42,150 bases of DNA, taken from the IMG/VR virus record IMGVR_UViG_3300008267_000109, positions 1-42,150 of that record; one strand, 5' to 3'. Under the pieces are notes generated by a model. It was given only the letters and a program-made list of their open reading frames with translations, searched no databases and was not told the origin of the DNA. The position numbers were made by a program, and so were the translations under genes. This stretch comes from a virus. Below, in pieces: positions 18,301-26,000 of this stretch (within the stretch, counting starts at the first letter, position 1; each line of letters begins with the position of its first letter).

Positions 18301-18515
18301 GCGGCGTACAAGGGCCGGATACATTGAGTCTAATGTCTGCAAGAACAAAGGTTATAATGAATGGATTGGTATCGCAAGGTTTGGTTACAAACTTTAGTAA
18401 CATTAGGGTATCCAGAGATAAAGTTGATCCAAGACAGTTAAATGTATTCTTACAATTTGTCCCATCATATCCAATAAATTATGTATTTATAGATATAGAA
18501 GTCGGCGTAATATAA
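15321..18515 (+). CDS. Contractile tail sheath protein, enlarged
   Basis: This 1064-aa protein is the subunit of the outer contractile tube. The N-terminus (GISGYIQPGAFARDRVV; SIPGGLRIAAIMGEG) has the usual handshake-arm strand and entry to domain I. Residues about 720-1064 are the conserved sheath core: FEKLESADAQIIVPLPSS, then RVTIIGAQRG, LHGFYMAPAVAGLLSATQNV (about 890-909), and FIRDRVKQVLRQSLSSFIGG. The C-terminal strand (FLQFVPSYPINYVFIDIEVG) would complete the neighbour's sheet. Typical sheaths are roughly 370-700 residues, so about 400 residues of beta-rich insert between residues 60 and 700 are extra and probably decorate the outside. It is followed after 22 bp by the tube gene. Confidence 0.9.
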   Translation: MANIPGISGYIQPGAFARDRVVTKAVSIPGGLRIAAIMGEGISEQVLVESAAGGGSDGVADCSPTGSGDGRFFKLSSFPVVSGRTELLLNGVQLYGIEQEIDESGFDSRFDFRLDTQTGCIELQSPSIKDQGGKGFSVSSLNIGNGTAPSTDFPCSVLDVIDLSAPAERWTLKCVSVVRDSSGSPVPGRATFSVVGEKSGQLYDQSGNPIFFHSTYFTSSSGSVSGNIDPCSDAYVVASSSEFSQGTPEPDGGETPDTTNIFTFTGNLVSQGQALPGDFLCVDGYTSVEIESISYDSDTDTTTLILESDSLEGVGVAKDWEIRATNVFIDDVVDGKFTGSDVGKIILACPTGSFDGGKFLITKVTAPNVVRVQKYEDTSVGFPAQSGVGLTGIAQDNITFHLVETNGVIQVGIQEGTIAFEVGDRIFIDVASRALSFGDRLVARFIFEGNLNDPELFTDAELLFQKHGLPSETNTLSLGAQIAFENGAPGILAVQCKPSVPRRTSAQLLSAVNSSGVGGFTGCLDSSGLIDDELCGVEDLRFIIPRPLSGLRSGRPHSDSRVNIFVNRAGKETQIFPNKVGFYNSQLDTDSQQLNFIISTDNPFSYTIVNTDTEVLFTAENGEIISASDGRSISSLSLNLDQQHVGATIVIESMEDLSGNIYTSVEDISNELYGSLLDPSAEVVISSILSDSRALLDGSGTNTLTFTNKYVNIQFFVKSTNTSVKSAALLLHKDLVKSGAIKKGDGIRITYVDEKDADFFDTNWFSAFEKLESADAQIIVPLPSSTISPIFKAAANHCDNMSSIANRKERVTIIGAQRGLTPSHLTGESLAAVEDLGILEGIQGDDPLELLVGDIEDLSNYKLSDNFDTKRAVYLYPDTIVRNVSGTNIALHGFYMAPAVAGLLSATQNVSIPLTNKVIQGFSLTRDKVFRPLILDRLGGSGATVVQPLPGGGRVLAGRTTSQSGFVEDEEISIVFIRDRVKQVLRQSLSSFIGGVQGPDTLSLMSARTKVIMNGLVSQGLVTNFSNIRVSRDKVDPRQLNVFLQFVPSYPINYVFIDIEVGVI

Positions 18516-18537
18516 GTAAACTAAGGGGTAATTAAAA

Positions 18538-19176
18538 ATGGCATCATATCCATATACAGGAACTTTATTTGACTCTGAGGCTGTTACTGGCGCTAAAACA
18601 AGGACTAATCTTAGTACACAAATTGTTGTCTATGTAAATAATCAGCCAGTTGGAGCTATTCAAGATTTTCAAGAGCGTCAACAAAGATCTATTAAAAAGA
18701 TAACAGAAGTAGGAACAGATGGCATCATAGAATCCGTACCTCAGTCAGCAACAACAATATCCTTAACAGTAAGAAGGATAGTTTTTGATGGATTATCATT
18801 GCCAGAATCAATGGCTAGAGGTTTTAGAAATATTCATGCTCAAAGAATACCATTTGATATAGTTGTTATTGATAGATTTACTGGCACCGAAGAAGAGGGT
18901 GGTGCAATAGTCACTACTTATCATAATTGTTGGTTCGAAAGTCTAGGAAAATCTTATACAACTGGCGACTATACTATAACTGAAGATGCAACCTTATCTG
19001 TAGAAGCTATAAGTACAGAGAGAAATGGGGCACCAATTGCAAGCAGTCAGGGCGTTGGAGGGGGAAGAGATCTTGGTTCCGAAGGAAGGCAGATTGATTC
19101 CGTTGAGCAGGCAGCTGACTATGGAACATACAGAGGAAGTATGGATTTTCCAGGTTTAATAAAATCAGCATTTTAA
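18538..19176 (+). CDS. Tail tube protein
   Basis: This 212-aa protein is the inner tail tube subunit. It has the tube-like segment VYVNNQPVGAIQDFQERQQR (about residues 31-50), then IKKITEVGTDGIIESVP, a strand-turn pattern typical of myovirus tubes. The second half carries FDIVVIDRFTGTE and a CWFESLGKSYTTGDYTITED strand pair, then VEAIST. A flexible Gly-rich C-terminal tail follows (SQGVGGGRDLGSEGRQ). AAGGGG precedes ATG 18538. It lies directly after the sheath and is closed by a strong intrinsic terminator, so sheath and tube probably share one abundant transcript. Confidence 0.85.
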   Translation: MASYPYTGTLFDSEAVTGAKTRTNLSTQIVVYVNNQPVGAIQDFQERQQRSIKKITEVGTDGIIESVPQSATTISLTVRRIVFDGLSLPESMARGFRNIHAQRIPFDIVVIDRFTGTEEEGGAIVTTYHNCWFESLGKSYTTGDYTITEDATLSVEAISTERNGAPIASSQGVGGGRDLGSEGRQIDSVEQAADYGTYRGSMDFPGLIKSAF

Positions 19177-19194
19177 TATTAATTAAAATACTTA

Positions 19195-19228
19195 AAATAA
19201 ATCCACTATATAGTGGATTTATTTTTTT
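19195..19228 (+). terminator. Intrinsic terminator after tail tube gene
   Basis: A perfect 30-bp palindrome has arms at 19195-19209 and 19210-19224, with the core TCCACTATATAGTGGA. An uninterrupted T run follows to 19228. RNA would fold into a long stem with a small AT loop followed by U residues, the form of a rho-independent terminator. It lies 18 bp after the tube stop. The complementary A run upstream is short (19194-19197), so activity on the minus strand is less likely. Confidence 0.8.
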
Positions 19229-19236
19229 GGTATAAT
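19228..19236 (+). promoter_or_regulatory. Extended -10 promoter before chaperone gene
   Basis: TGG then TATAAT forms a perfect TGnTATAAT extended -10, directly abutting the terminator T run. Expected initiation near 19243 would leave a very short leader containing GGAG (19246-19249) before ATG 19255. No -35 hexamer is apparent at the proper distance, as is normal for extended -10 promoters. It would restart transcription after the terminator at a lower level for the chaperone and tape measure genes. Confidence 0.5.
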
Positions 19237-19254
19237 CTTTAATATGGAGTTAAA

Positions 19255-19707
19255 ATGTCAAAAGTATCAGCATCTTTAAATAGAGAAGAAAATCAAAAAA
19301 TTAATAATATTGAATCTGAAAATAAAAAAATATCTATGAAGTCTTTAAGAGATCTAATTTTTCTAGGAAGAATAGAAAGAAGTGTTGAAATTAATGGATT
19401 TTTATTCAAACTAACAACCTTGAGCGTTCAGGAGCAAAAGGATGTAGTTTTTAAGCTAATAAAAATACCAGAAGAAAATAGAATTTTTAACGCTAAGATT
19501 GTTTCTCTTGCATTTGCAGTAAAATCAATAAATCTAATTCCATTGGATCAAATAGATGTAGATGGTAATTTTGAAGATTTAAATGATAAAAAAATAAATA
19601 TAATGCAAGAACTGCAGGTATCTGTTATAAATAAATTATATAAAATATACGAAGAGATGATTACAGAGTCAGAATATGAAGTAAATATAGAAGAAATAAA
19701 AAAATAA
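19255..19707 (+). CDS. Tail assembly chaperone (G-type, short product)
   Basis: This 150-aa protein lies between tube and tape measure, the usual place for the tail assembly chaperone that binds the tape measure before tube polymerisation. An N-terminal disordered charged region (1-30) precedes RDLIFLGRIERSVEINGFLF and then FKLTTLSVQEQKDVV (residues about 52-66), a pattern I associate with myovirus chaperones of this type. The coding sequence ends ATA-AAA-AAA-TAA, placing a slippery heptamer directly before the stop. It is therefore also the N-terminal part of a 291-aa frameshift product (see 19704-20129). GGAG precedes the ATG. Confidence 0.75.
   Translation: MSKVSASLNREENQKINNIESENKKISMKSLRDLIFLGRIERSVEINGFLFKLTTLSVQEQKDVVFKLIKIPEENRIFNAKIVSLAFAVKSINLIPLDQIDVDGNFEDLNDKKINIMQELQVSVINKLYKIYEEMITESEYEVNIEEIKK
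19698..19704 (+). promoter_or_regulatory. Slippery heptamer A-AAA-AAA for -1 frameshift
   Basis: Seven A residues span the third base of an ATA codon and two AAA codons in the chaperone frame, with the stop TAA immediately after (19705-19707). Both tRNAs re-pair perfectly after a one-base backward slip, the X-XXY-YYZ rule. Slipping bypasses the stop and continues in an open frame of 141 codons. Confidence 0.82.
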
Positions 19708-20129
19708 CAGAGGGGCCAGATTCAAAAATACTCTGGTCCCTATCTAAACTATGGAAATGCCCCATTGATGATCAAAGAATTTTATCTTTAAATAAAAATC
19801 AAATACTATGGTATAGTTATATGATTCATAACGATCAGAAGAACGAATTTGAAAGAGATTTGTCATTTGCAGAATATATAGCAAGCTTTATAAATCCAGA
19901 GGCAGTATCCAGAGTTAAAGAATCAAGAGAAAAATCTAAAAATACTAATTTTATGGATGACAAAGAATTTGAAGAAATGATAAAGAATAAAGATTTCTTA
20001 AAGGTTGATGGAATAATAAATAGAACTGCTAATAATGAAGGTATTATTGATAAAAGAAAATCAGCAAGAGATACTAGACTTCCAAAAGAATTATCTAGTA
20101 TTTTAAAGATTAATAGAGATAATTTTTAA
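19704..20129 (+). CDS. Tail assembly chaperone GT extension (-1 frame)
   Basis: This 141-codon segment is read only after a -1 slip at 19698-19704. The joined product is about 291 aa (150 from the upstream frame plus 141). The extension starts ITEGPDSKILWSLSKLWKCP and runs through LNKNQILWYSYMIHNDQKNE, then a charged helical tail ending ILKINRDNF. It is open without a stop from the slip site. An internal ATG at 19821 would give 102 aa but has no Shine-Dalgarno, and the 113-bp gap it would leave is coding in this frame. By analogy with lambda gpG/gpGT, the T part would recruit tube protein to the tape measure. The tape measure gene follows 21 bp later. Confidence 0.75.
   Translation: MTEGPDSKILWSLSKLWKCPIDDQRILSLNKNQILWYSYMIHNDQKNEFERDLSFAEYIASFINPEAVSRVKESREKSKNTNFMDDKEFEEMIKNKDFLKVDGIINRTANNEGIIDKRKSARDTRLPKELSSILKINRDNF
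19711..19741 (+). promoter_or_regulatory. Frameshift-stimulating RNA hairpin
   Basis: AGGGGCCAGA (19711-19720) pairs with TCTGGTCCCT (19732-19741) in ten base pairs, one of them G-U, closing an 11-base A-rich loop. It is the most GC-rich short stem I noticed in this AT-rich window. It begins six bases after the slippery heptamer, the distance at which downstream structures pause the ribosome in -1 frameshifting. No loop partner for a pseudoknot is evident nearby. Confidence 0.78.
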
Positions 20130-20150
20130 TTATAAAAGCAGGAAATTTAT

Positions 20151-21956
20151 ATGTCACCAACTAATTTTTTTGAAAAAGCCACAGAATTTCTTGGAGATAC
20201 TTCAGCTGCAGCAAAAGATGCAAACATTGCAATAGATAATCTTAAAAAAGGAATATCTGGAATAACAGGTGGCTTAAATAATTCGCTGTATTCGCTAGAT
20301 ACATTTGCCTCGTCATTTGATAATATTAAATATTCAATTGATTCAATGAATGATTCAATGAATGGTTTTAAAAATATTTTAAACATATCCGGCGGAGGCC
20401 CTATAACTACAACATTAGGTTTGATGTCTAGTGTATTAGATGTTGCATCGCAATCTATAAAGATGTTTCGTGGCGGGTTAGAAGGATTTGATTCCGTATC
20501 TGAAGATATAAGAAAGGCAGATAAATCATTTTATGATTTAGGAAGAACAATAGGTCTAACCAATAAAGAAGCAATGGAGATGACAGATTCACTTCCTGAT
20601 AGAACAATTAATGATTTATCAAAAAGTCTTTATATAACAGAAGATAGATTTATATCTATGACTTCTAGTTTAAAAGAGTCTAATTTAAAATTTGATCAAT
20701 TAAATCAAAATATTAAAACATCTTATGGAAATATAGATTTATATACCATGATGATAGCTCAAGCAGATTCTGCTGGTGTTACACTTCAAGAATCTGTAAA
20801 TATTTTTGACACTCTAATATCAAAACAGGGTATGACAGCCCAGGCGGCCTCAGAATCTATGGCAGGATTTTCCCAAATTGCAGAGGATACAGGTATAAGG
20901 TTTTCTGAGGTAAAAAATATTTTAAATCAAAGTATTTCTGGCTTTGAAAAAATGGGAACAACCGTAGAATTTGGAAGGCCAATTTTGGAAAGATTTGCCA
21001 GTACTGTTAAGGATGTTGGACTAGGTATAAATGTCGCTAGTGATTCAACACAAGATTTCGTAAGAAATATAGCTGGATTATCAGATAATTATGGTCTTAA
21101 CTTCCTAACACAGATTAGAGGTGGCGGTAATCCTGCGGGAGTATTAGATGCGTCAATACAGATGAGACAGAGGATGCGTGAGGCAGAAGAGACTGGAGAG
21201 CAGGGATCTATTGCTGTTGAAATTGCAAAACAAATAAGAGATACTATAGCATCAATGACTGGCGGAAATATAATAACCCTGGAGCAGGCAGCAAATTCTC
21301 CTGAATTGCAAAATCAGTTTTATATGCAGGGTCAAATGTTATCTCAGTATGGTGTTAGAGATACTAGAAGTCAAGATTTGGTACTAGACATGTTGTCTAA
21401 AATAGACGAAGCTAGTATCACAGGAAGCGATAAGGCGCAGCAAGATCTTGCAAGAAGACTTGGTATAGAAATAGAAGCAAAAGAAAAGAATATGTCAGAG
21501 ACTGAAAAAATTGATTCATTTTTTAGATCGCAAAGTGCAAAAACAGCAATATCTATTAGGGATTTAGGAGAGTCTGCTTCATCTGTGGCACTTGAAATGA
21601 GGAAATATGCTGAAAATAACCTTTCAACAGTTTTTGATTTTTTAAGAGATAGAGTAAAAGATAATAATTCTTTTAATCAAGAAGATGCTGATGGTATCAT
21701 TGAAAAAATGAAACAAGAATTTCCCTTCTTAAATACGAATGAAGTTTCCCAACCGACTCCAAATACTCAGCCAAATGTAAATAATATTAATGAGCCTCCA
21801 GAGCTTAATTACTTAGGTGATTTAAGAGATTTAATTAAAGAATTAATTAATAAAATATCAAATCAACAAATAGTAAAAATAGAATTATCAAATGACGCGC
21901 AAAAACTTGTTAGTGTATCACCATCAGGTACTGCTGGTCTAAATACGAGTCCATAA
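20151..21956 (+). CDS. Tape measure protein
   Basis: This 601-aa, largely helical protein sits directly after the frameshifted chaperone pair, the defining position of the tape measure. N-terminal repeats of small and polar residues (IDNLKKGISGITGGLNNSLY; DSMNDSMNGFKNILNISGGG) and a mildly hydrophobic stretch (TTTLGLMSSVLDVASQSIKM, about 84-103) precede long amphipathic helices. The C-terminus is a linker rich in Pro/Asn/Gln (about 525-550) and a short helix. At about 1.5 angstrom per residue it would measure a tail near 90 nm, short for a virus with such large baseplate proteins. No peptidase or lysozyme domain is visible. AGGAAA precedes the ATG. Confidence 0.78.
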   Translation: MSPTNFFEKATEFLGDTSAAAKDANIAIDNLKKGISGITGGLNNSLYSLDTFASSFDNIKYSIDSMNDSMNGFKNILNISGGGPITTTLGLMSSVLDVASQSIKMFRGGLEGFDSVSEDIRKADKSFYDLGRTIGLTNKEAMEMTDSLPDRTINDLSKSLYITEDRFISMTSSLKESNLKFDQLNQNIKTSYGNIDLYTMMIAQADSAGVTLQESVNIFDTLISKQGMTAQAASESMAGFSQIAEDTGIRFSEVKNILNQSISGFEKMGTTVEFGRPILERFASTVKDVGLGINVASDSTQDFVRNIAGLSDNYGLNFLTQIRGGGNPAGVLDASIQMRQRMREAEETGEQGSIAVEIAKQIRDTIASMTGGNIITLEQAANSPELQNQFYMQGQMLSQYGVRDTRSQDLVLDMLSKIDEASITGSDKAQQDLARRLGIEIEAKEKNMSETEKIDSFFRSQSAKTAISIRDLGESASSVALEMRKYAENNLSTVFDFLRDRVKDNNSFNQEDADGIIEKMKQEFPFLNTNEVSQPTPNTQPNVNNINEPPELNYLGDLRDLIKELINKISNQQIVKIELSNDAQKLVSVSPSGTAGLNTSP

Positions 21957-21978
21957 AAATATATAAATAGGATTATTA

Positions 21979-23040
21979 ATGAAAACAAATAGAGATACAA
22001 TTATATTTTACCTACCAATAAGTATGGATTCATTGACTAGGGATATTTCGCCTGTTTCTGTTGCGCCTCCAATAATAAGCAAGTCATCAAATATAGCAGA
22101 TACTTCATCTACAAATTCTGGTGGCAAAGATAATGTTTTTTGGGAAAAAAAAAGATTATATTTAAATCCATCAGACTTCAAAGTAAATGAAGGAAAAATA
22201 ATAAAAGATACACTAACAAAGGGAGGGTATTCTGTTCAATATTGGGGAGAACAACTTACGACCATAGATATAAATGGAACAACTGGGTCATCAGGAATAG
22301 AGGGAATTAATGTATTATATTCAATATACAGGCATGAGCAGCTACACTATCCATCCGTATTAGAGGATAGGGATAGAAGGCTTGCAAAAGAGGCTCTTGA
22401 TCAGGCCGTAAACAATGGATCTTCTTCTCAAAATTCATCATTGGTTAATGCACTTACTATTGCAGATACAATACTAACTGGAGGGGAAATTTCAGAGACA
22501 ATAAGGGGTGTTTCAAGTACGATTAATTCTTTTAAAGATTTGATTCAAAATGGCGGAAGCGACTATACTCCAACAGTATCACCATCCATACCAACTCTGG
22601 CGGCGTTTGCAACAAATATACAGATGTATCATGACGGAGTTTTCTATAGAGGCTATTTTGGAAATTTTTCATTTTCTGAAAATGCAGAATCACCAGGATA
22701 TTTTACTTATAATTTTCAATATAAAGTAACAAGAAAATATGGAGAAAGAAAAAACTTTATGCCATGGCATAGAAATCCACTAGATATAGATGGAAACACT
22801 ATTCCGGCTCAAACGCCACAAGTTTCTAAGGGCACTTATCCTGGTGTAAATAGACTTTCATATCCTTTAGACCCAGTGGAGGGTAGGGCTGCTTGGAGTC
22901 AAAAGTCATATACCGATTCATATAGAGATGAAAATTCTGGAATATTTTCAGGACAGAAAGAGCAGAACTCTACATTTATAGATGATAATCCAACATCTCC
23001 AAATATATCTGTATCTAGAAGAAAATTAATTACTGGATAA
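21979..23040 (+). CDS. Baseplate/tail hub adaptor-like protein
   Basis: This 353-aa protein has residues 55-125 reading RLYLNPSDFKVNEGKIIKDT and then GGYSVQYWGEQLTTIDINGT. Residues about 209-255 read MYHDGVFYRGYFGNFSFSEN and then SPGYFTYNFQYKVTRKYG. The pairing of a strand-rich 'WGEQL..I.I.G' module with a 'G.YRGYF..FSF.E....PG.F.Y.F' module resembles proteins at the tube-baseplate interface (Dit or gpU-like), located between tape measure and hub as here. Ser/Gly-rich linkers separate the parts, and the C-terminal 90 residues look disordered. AGGATT precedes ATG 21979. Family assignment is by pattern, not proven. Confidence 0.6.
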   Translation: MKTNRDTIIFYLPISMDSLTRDISPVSVAPPIISKSSNIADTSSTNSGGKDNVFWEKKRLYLNPSDFKVNEGKIIKDTLTKGGYSVQYWGEQLTTIDINGTTGSSGIEGINVLYSIYRHEQLHYPSVLEDRDRRLAKEALDQAVNNGSSSQNSSLVNALTIADTILTGGEISETIRGVSSTINSFKDLIQNGGSDYTPTVSPSIPTLAAFATNIQMYHDGVFYRGYFGNFSFSENAESPGYFTYNFQYKVTRKYGERKNFMPWHRNPLDIDGNTIPAQTPQVSKGTYPGVNRLSYPLDPVEGRAAWSQKSYTDSYRDENSGIFSGQKEQNSTFIDDNPTSPNISVSRRKLITG

Positions 23041-23053
23041 GTATAATTAAAAA

Positions 23054-26000
23054 ATGAGTTTTAATAATTTAATCAAAAAAACATCACAAACTTTACAAAA
23101 AGTAAAAAAAGATATATTATCTGGAAACCCAATATATGTTTCAGCACCAAATCTGGTTGAAACTGGAGTTTCACTGTATCTAGAGGATAATATATTAAAG
23201 TCTTCTGTCCCAAAGTTTAGAAATTTTACCTCTCAATCACCAGAAGCTTCGATTTTAATAAAGAAGAAAGCATTTTCAACTTTTTCTTCTGCAAATGATT
23301 TAAGATTCATGGAAAGAACAGAGAGGATGTTTTTACGTGCAACAAAAGCACTTTTTGCATATAAAGTTCAACAGATTAGGGCTTATGAAAGCTTAACAAA
23401 ATTTGAAGACTTTTATACAAAAACTGGAACATATAGCATGAATTTGCTATCACTAATGATGAATCAAAGTTCATTTTTAGTAAAAAATCCTAACTCATTT
23501 ACTACACAATTTTTAAAAAAATTAGATTTTAAAAATGAGGATGATTATGCAAATTCAAAACTAGCAGAGTGGCTAAAACAGCCAATAAATATAAAAGACG
23601 TAGACAGATCTCTTTTGTCTTCAGATATAATAGTTGATAATAACGGTTTTTTAAGGAGGCAAACTGGATATATAAAAACAAATCAAGAGTTTATATTATC
23701 ATTAGATAGTTTTGCCGCAAATCAAGTAATAAAATCTAAAATAGAATTTTATAAAAATGAATATAATTCAGAAATAAATACTGAATTTTCAGATCCAAAT
23801 TCTTATTTTTCTTCAATATCTGATTATTATGATTATGCTTCAGGAAATAAAGATCCAGCTGTTGCTGAAATTTTAAGAATTATAAAAAGAAACGCATTTT
23901 CACAAGATTCAAAATTAACCACATGGATTGTTGATCCGGATAGTATAGATAACTATCTTACAGGTCCTGGTACTGGAGTTATAGAGCTTTGCAATTTTAC
24001 AAATTTTAATTGCTCATCTAGTATATACTCCAGCCCATCTACTGCATCCTTTTCGCTAGAACTACCATATGGTGTAGGCAGGATAATCGAAGATGATATA
24101 GAAATAGCCATCGAGGAGGCTTTAAGGGGCACCATTGGATTGTTTGCCGACCTGGCCTCAAATGGATTCATAACCTCTCCAGGTGGCATTATAAAGCCAA
24201 TTGCAGACGGCGTGTCAGTGATTGGCGCATCAACACTATTGGGATCTGCAGATGCAACAGATTCATCTATAGATGTTGATTATATAAGAAAAACACTTAG
24301 AAAATTTTATATTGGAAAAAATATAGTAAATCCATCTGATTATGTTCATTTTTTTATAAGAGGTAATAAATTTAAACAAACATATGGAAATTCTGATAAT
24401 GATTTAATTACTGATAAATCTGAATATTCAATAAGTGATTCTGTTTTTAAAGCAGAATATCAGTTATATACTGATAAGCAAATATCTTTTGAAGATTATA
24501 AAAAACTAAGAATTAATCAAGATAATTCATTTGGAATGGTGCAGGTATTTTGCGGCTATGTGGAGAGCTGCTCAGAACAATATGGGTCTGGAAGCTTTTC
24601 TCTGAATATTTCTGCAAAGGATAATATGGGATGGCTTTCATGGAGCAGGGTTCCTGCTGAGCCAATACTAATGGATGTTTCCGGCGTTCTTGAGGATCCA
24701 CTTACACCATATAAAATAAATAAATCAGATACATTATCTATTGATATAGAGTCTTTAGATCTTCTTGATGAAAATAAAGAACTTTTAAACTCTAAGTTAT
24801 TATCATTTAATAATGGTATTTTTTCTGGTCAAAATGCAAATACAAATAACATAATTCAAGGACAATATATTGGCCTTGGTTCATTGAACGGCTCAAGGAT
24901 TATTCAGCACCCAGATGGGCTAGTATATAGGTGGAAGAGCGGAATAATAGCGGCTACTGCAAATTTTAATACAGTTGGAAATAGAAGTACTGCTGAGTTA
25001 AGTCAGTATACTCAATACTATGCTCCAAGTGCTGTAAAAAATCCTGTAAATAATTTGGATGTTGCAAATATAATATCCACATTGGTAACTGGGGAACCAT
25101 ACAATGTATTGAGATTTGTTGAGCAGGCATTTGAAGCGGCCGGGAATAAATCATCAAGGTCAAATACATTATTAGGTAGAAATGATCCATTAAGAGGATA
25201 CCTTGACTCTGTAAGAAGGCAAAATAAAATATATGGAAATTTTAAGCCATATAGATTATTTACTCAAAACTCTGCAACACTAGAGATACTTTCATTACAG
25301 GGAAAAAAACAAGAATTAAACAATGAAATAAAAATCTTATCAAATAAGAAATCAAAATTAAATGATCAAATATTAAAACTTAAAAACTCTGGATTGAACG
25401 GCCCAATAGTTGAAGCGCTTACTGCAGAAATAAGTACAATAGATGTATCAATAAATGATAGATTAAAAGATGCATTAAGTATAAGCAATGCATTAAATTC
25501 TGCGGAAAGATTAAACTCAACAACATTCGGTAGTTTATTCAACCCTTTAAATTCACCGCCAATGTTTTTGGGAGAAACAAAGGATGAGCACGAAGAAGTT
25601 GTCAGATCAATGTCTCAGGTTGGAGCCTTAAGAAGAATTGAAGATGTTAGATTAAACAGAGATAATAATTATTTAATAGTATCTGATCAATATGATACTT
25701 CTGATATAAGACCATTTATTTTAGGATTAAATAATTCAGAATATAAAAAATTTGATGGAGAATATGAGGGCATATATGATTTGTGTGTTTCCGCTTCAAA
25801 ATATGTTCATATGGAATTTTTCTGCAATACACAGGGACACCTTGAACTTAGACCGCCTCAATGGAATAAAACTCCATTAACTTTATTAAGAGATATCGTA
25901 AGATACAAAAGAATAACTGGGAAAGATATAATACCTGATTTTATAACAAATTCTTTAAAAACTAGAGAGAAAAACATATACGAGCAAATATATTATTCAA

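Noticed and set aside
19698-19704. Homopolymer sequencing error splitting one chaperone gene
   Set aside because: Possible in principle for a run of seven A, but the correctly spaced GC-rich hairpin and the tube/tape-measure context favour real frameshifting; kept as the main refuting test.
21962-21969. TATAAATA, identical to the T4 late promoter core
   Set aside because: It lies 9 bp before ATG 21979 and would start transcription at or after the ribosome site AGGATT; chance matches are expected in DNA this AT-rich.
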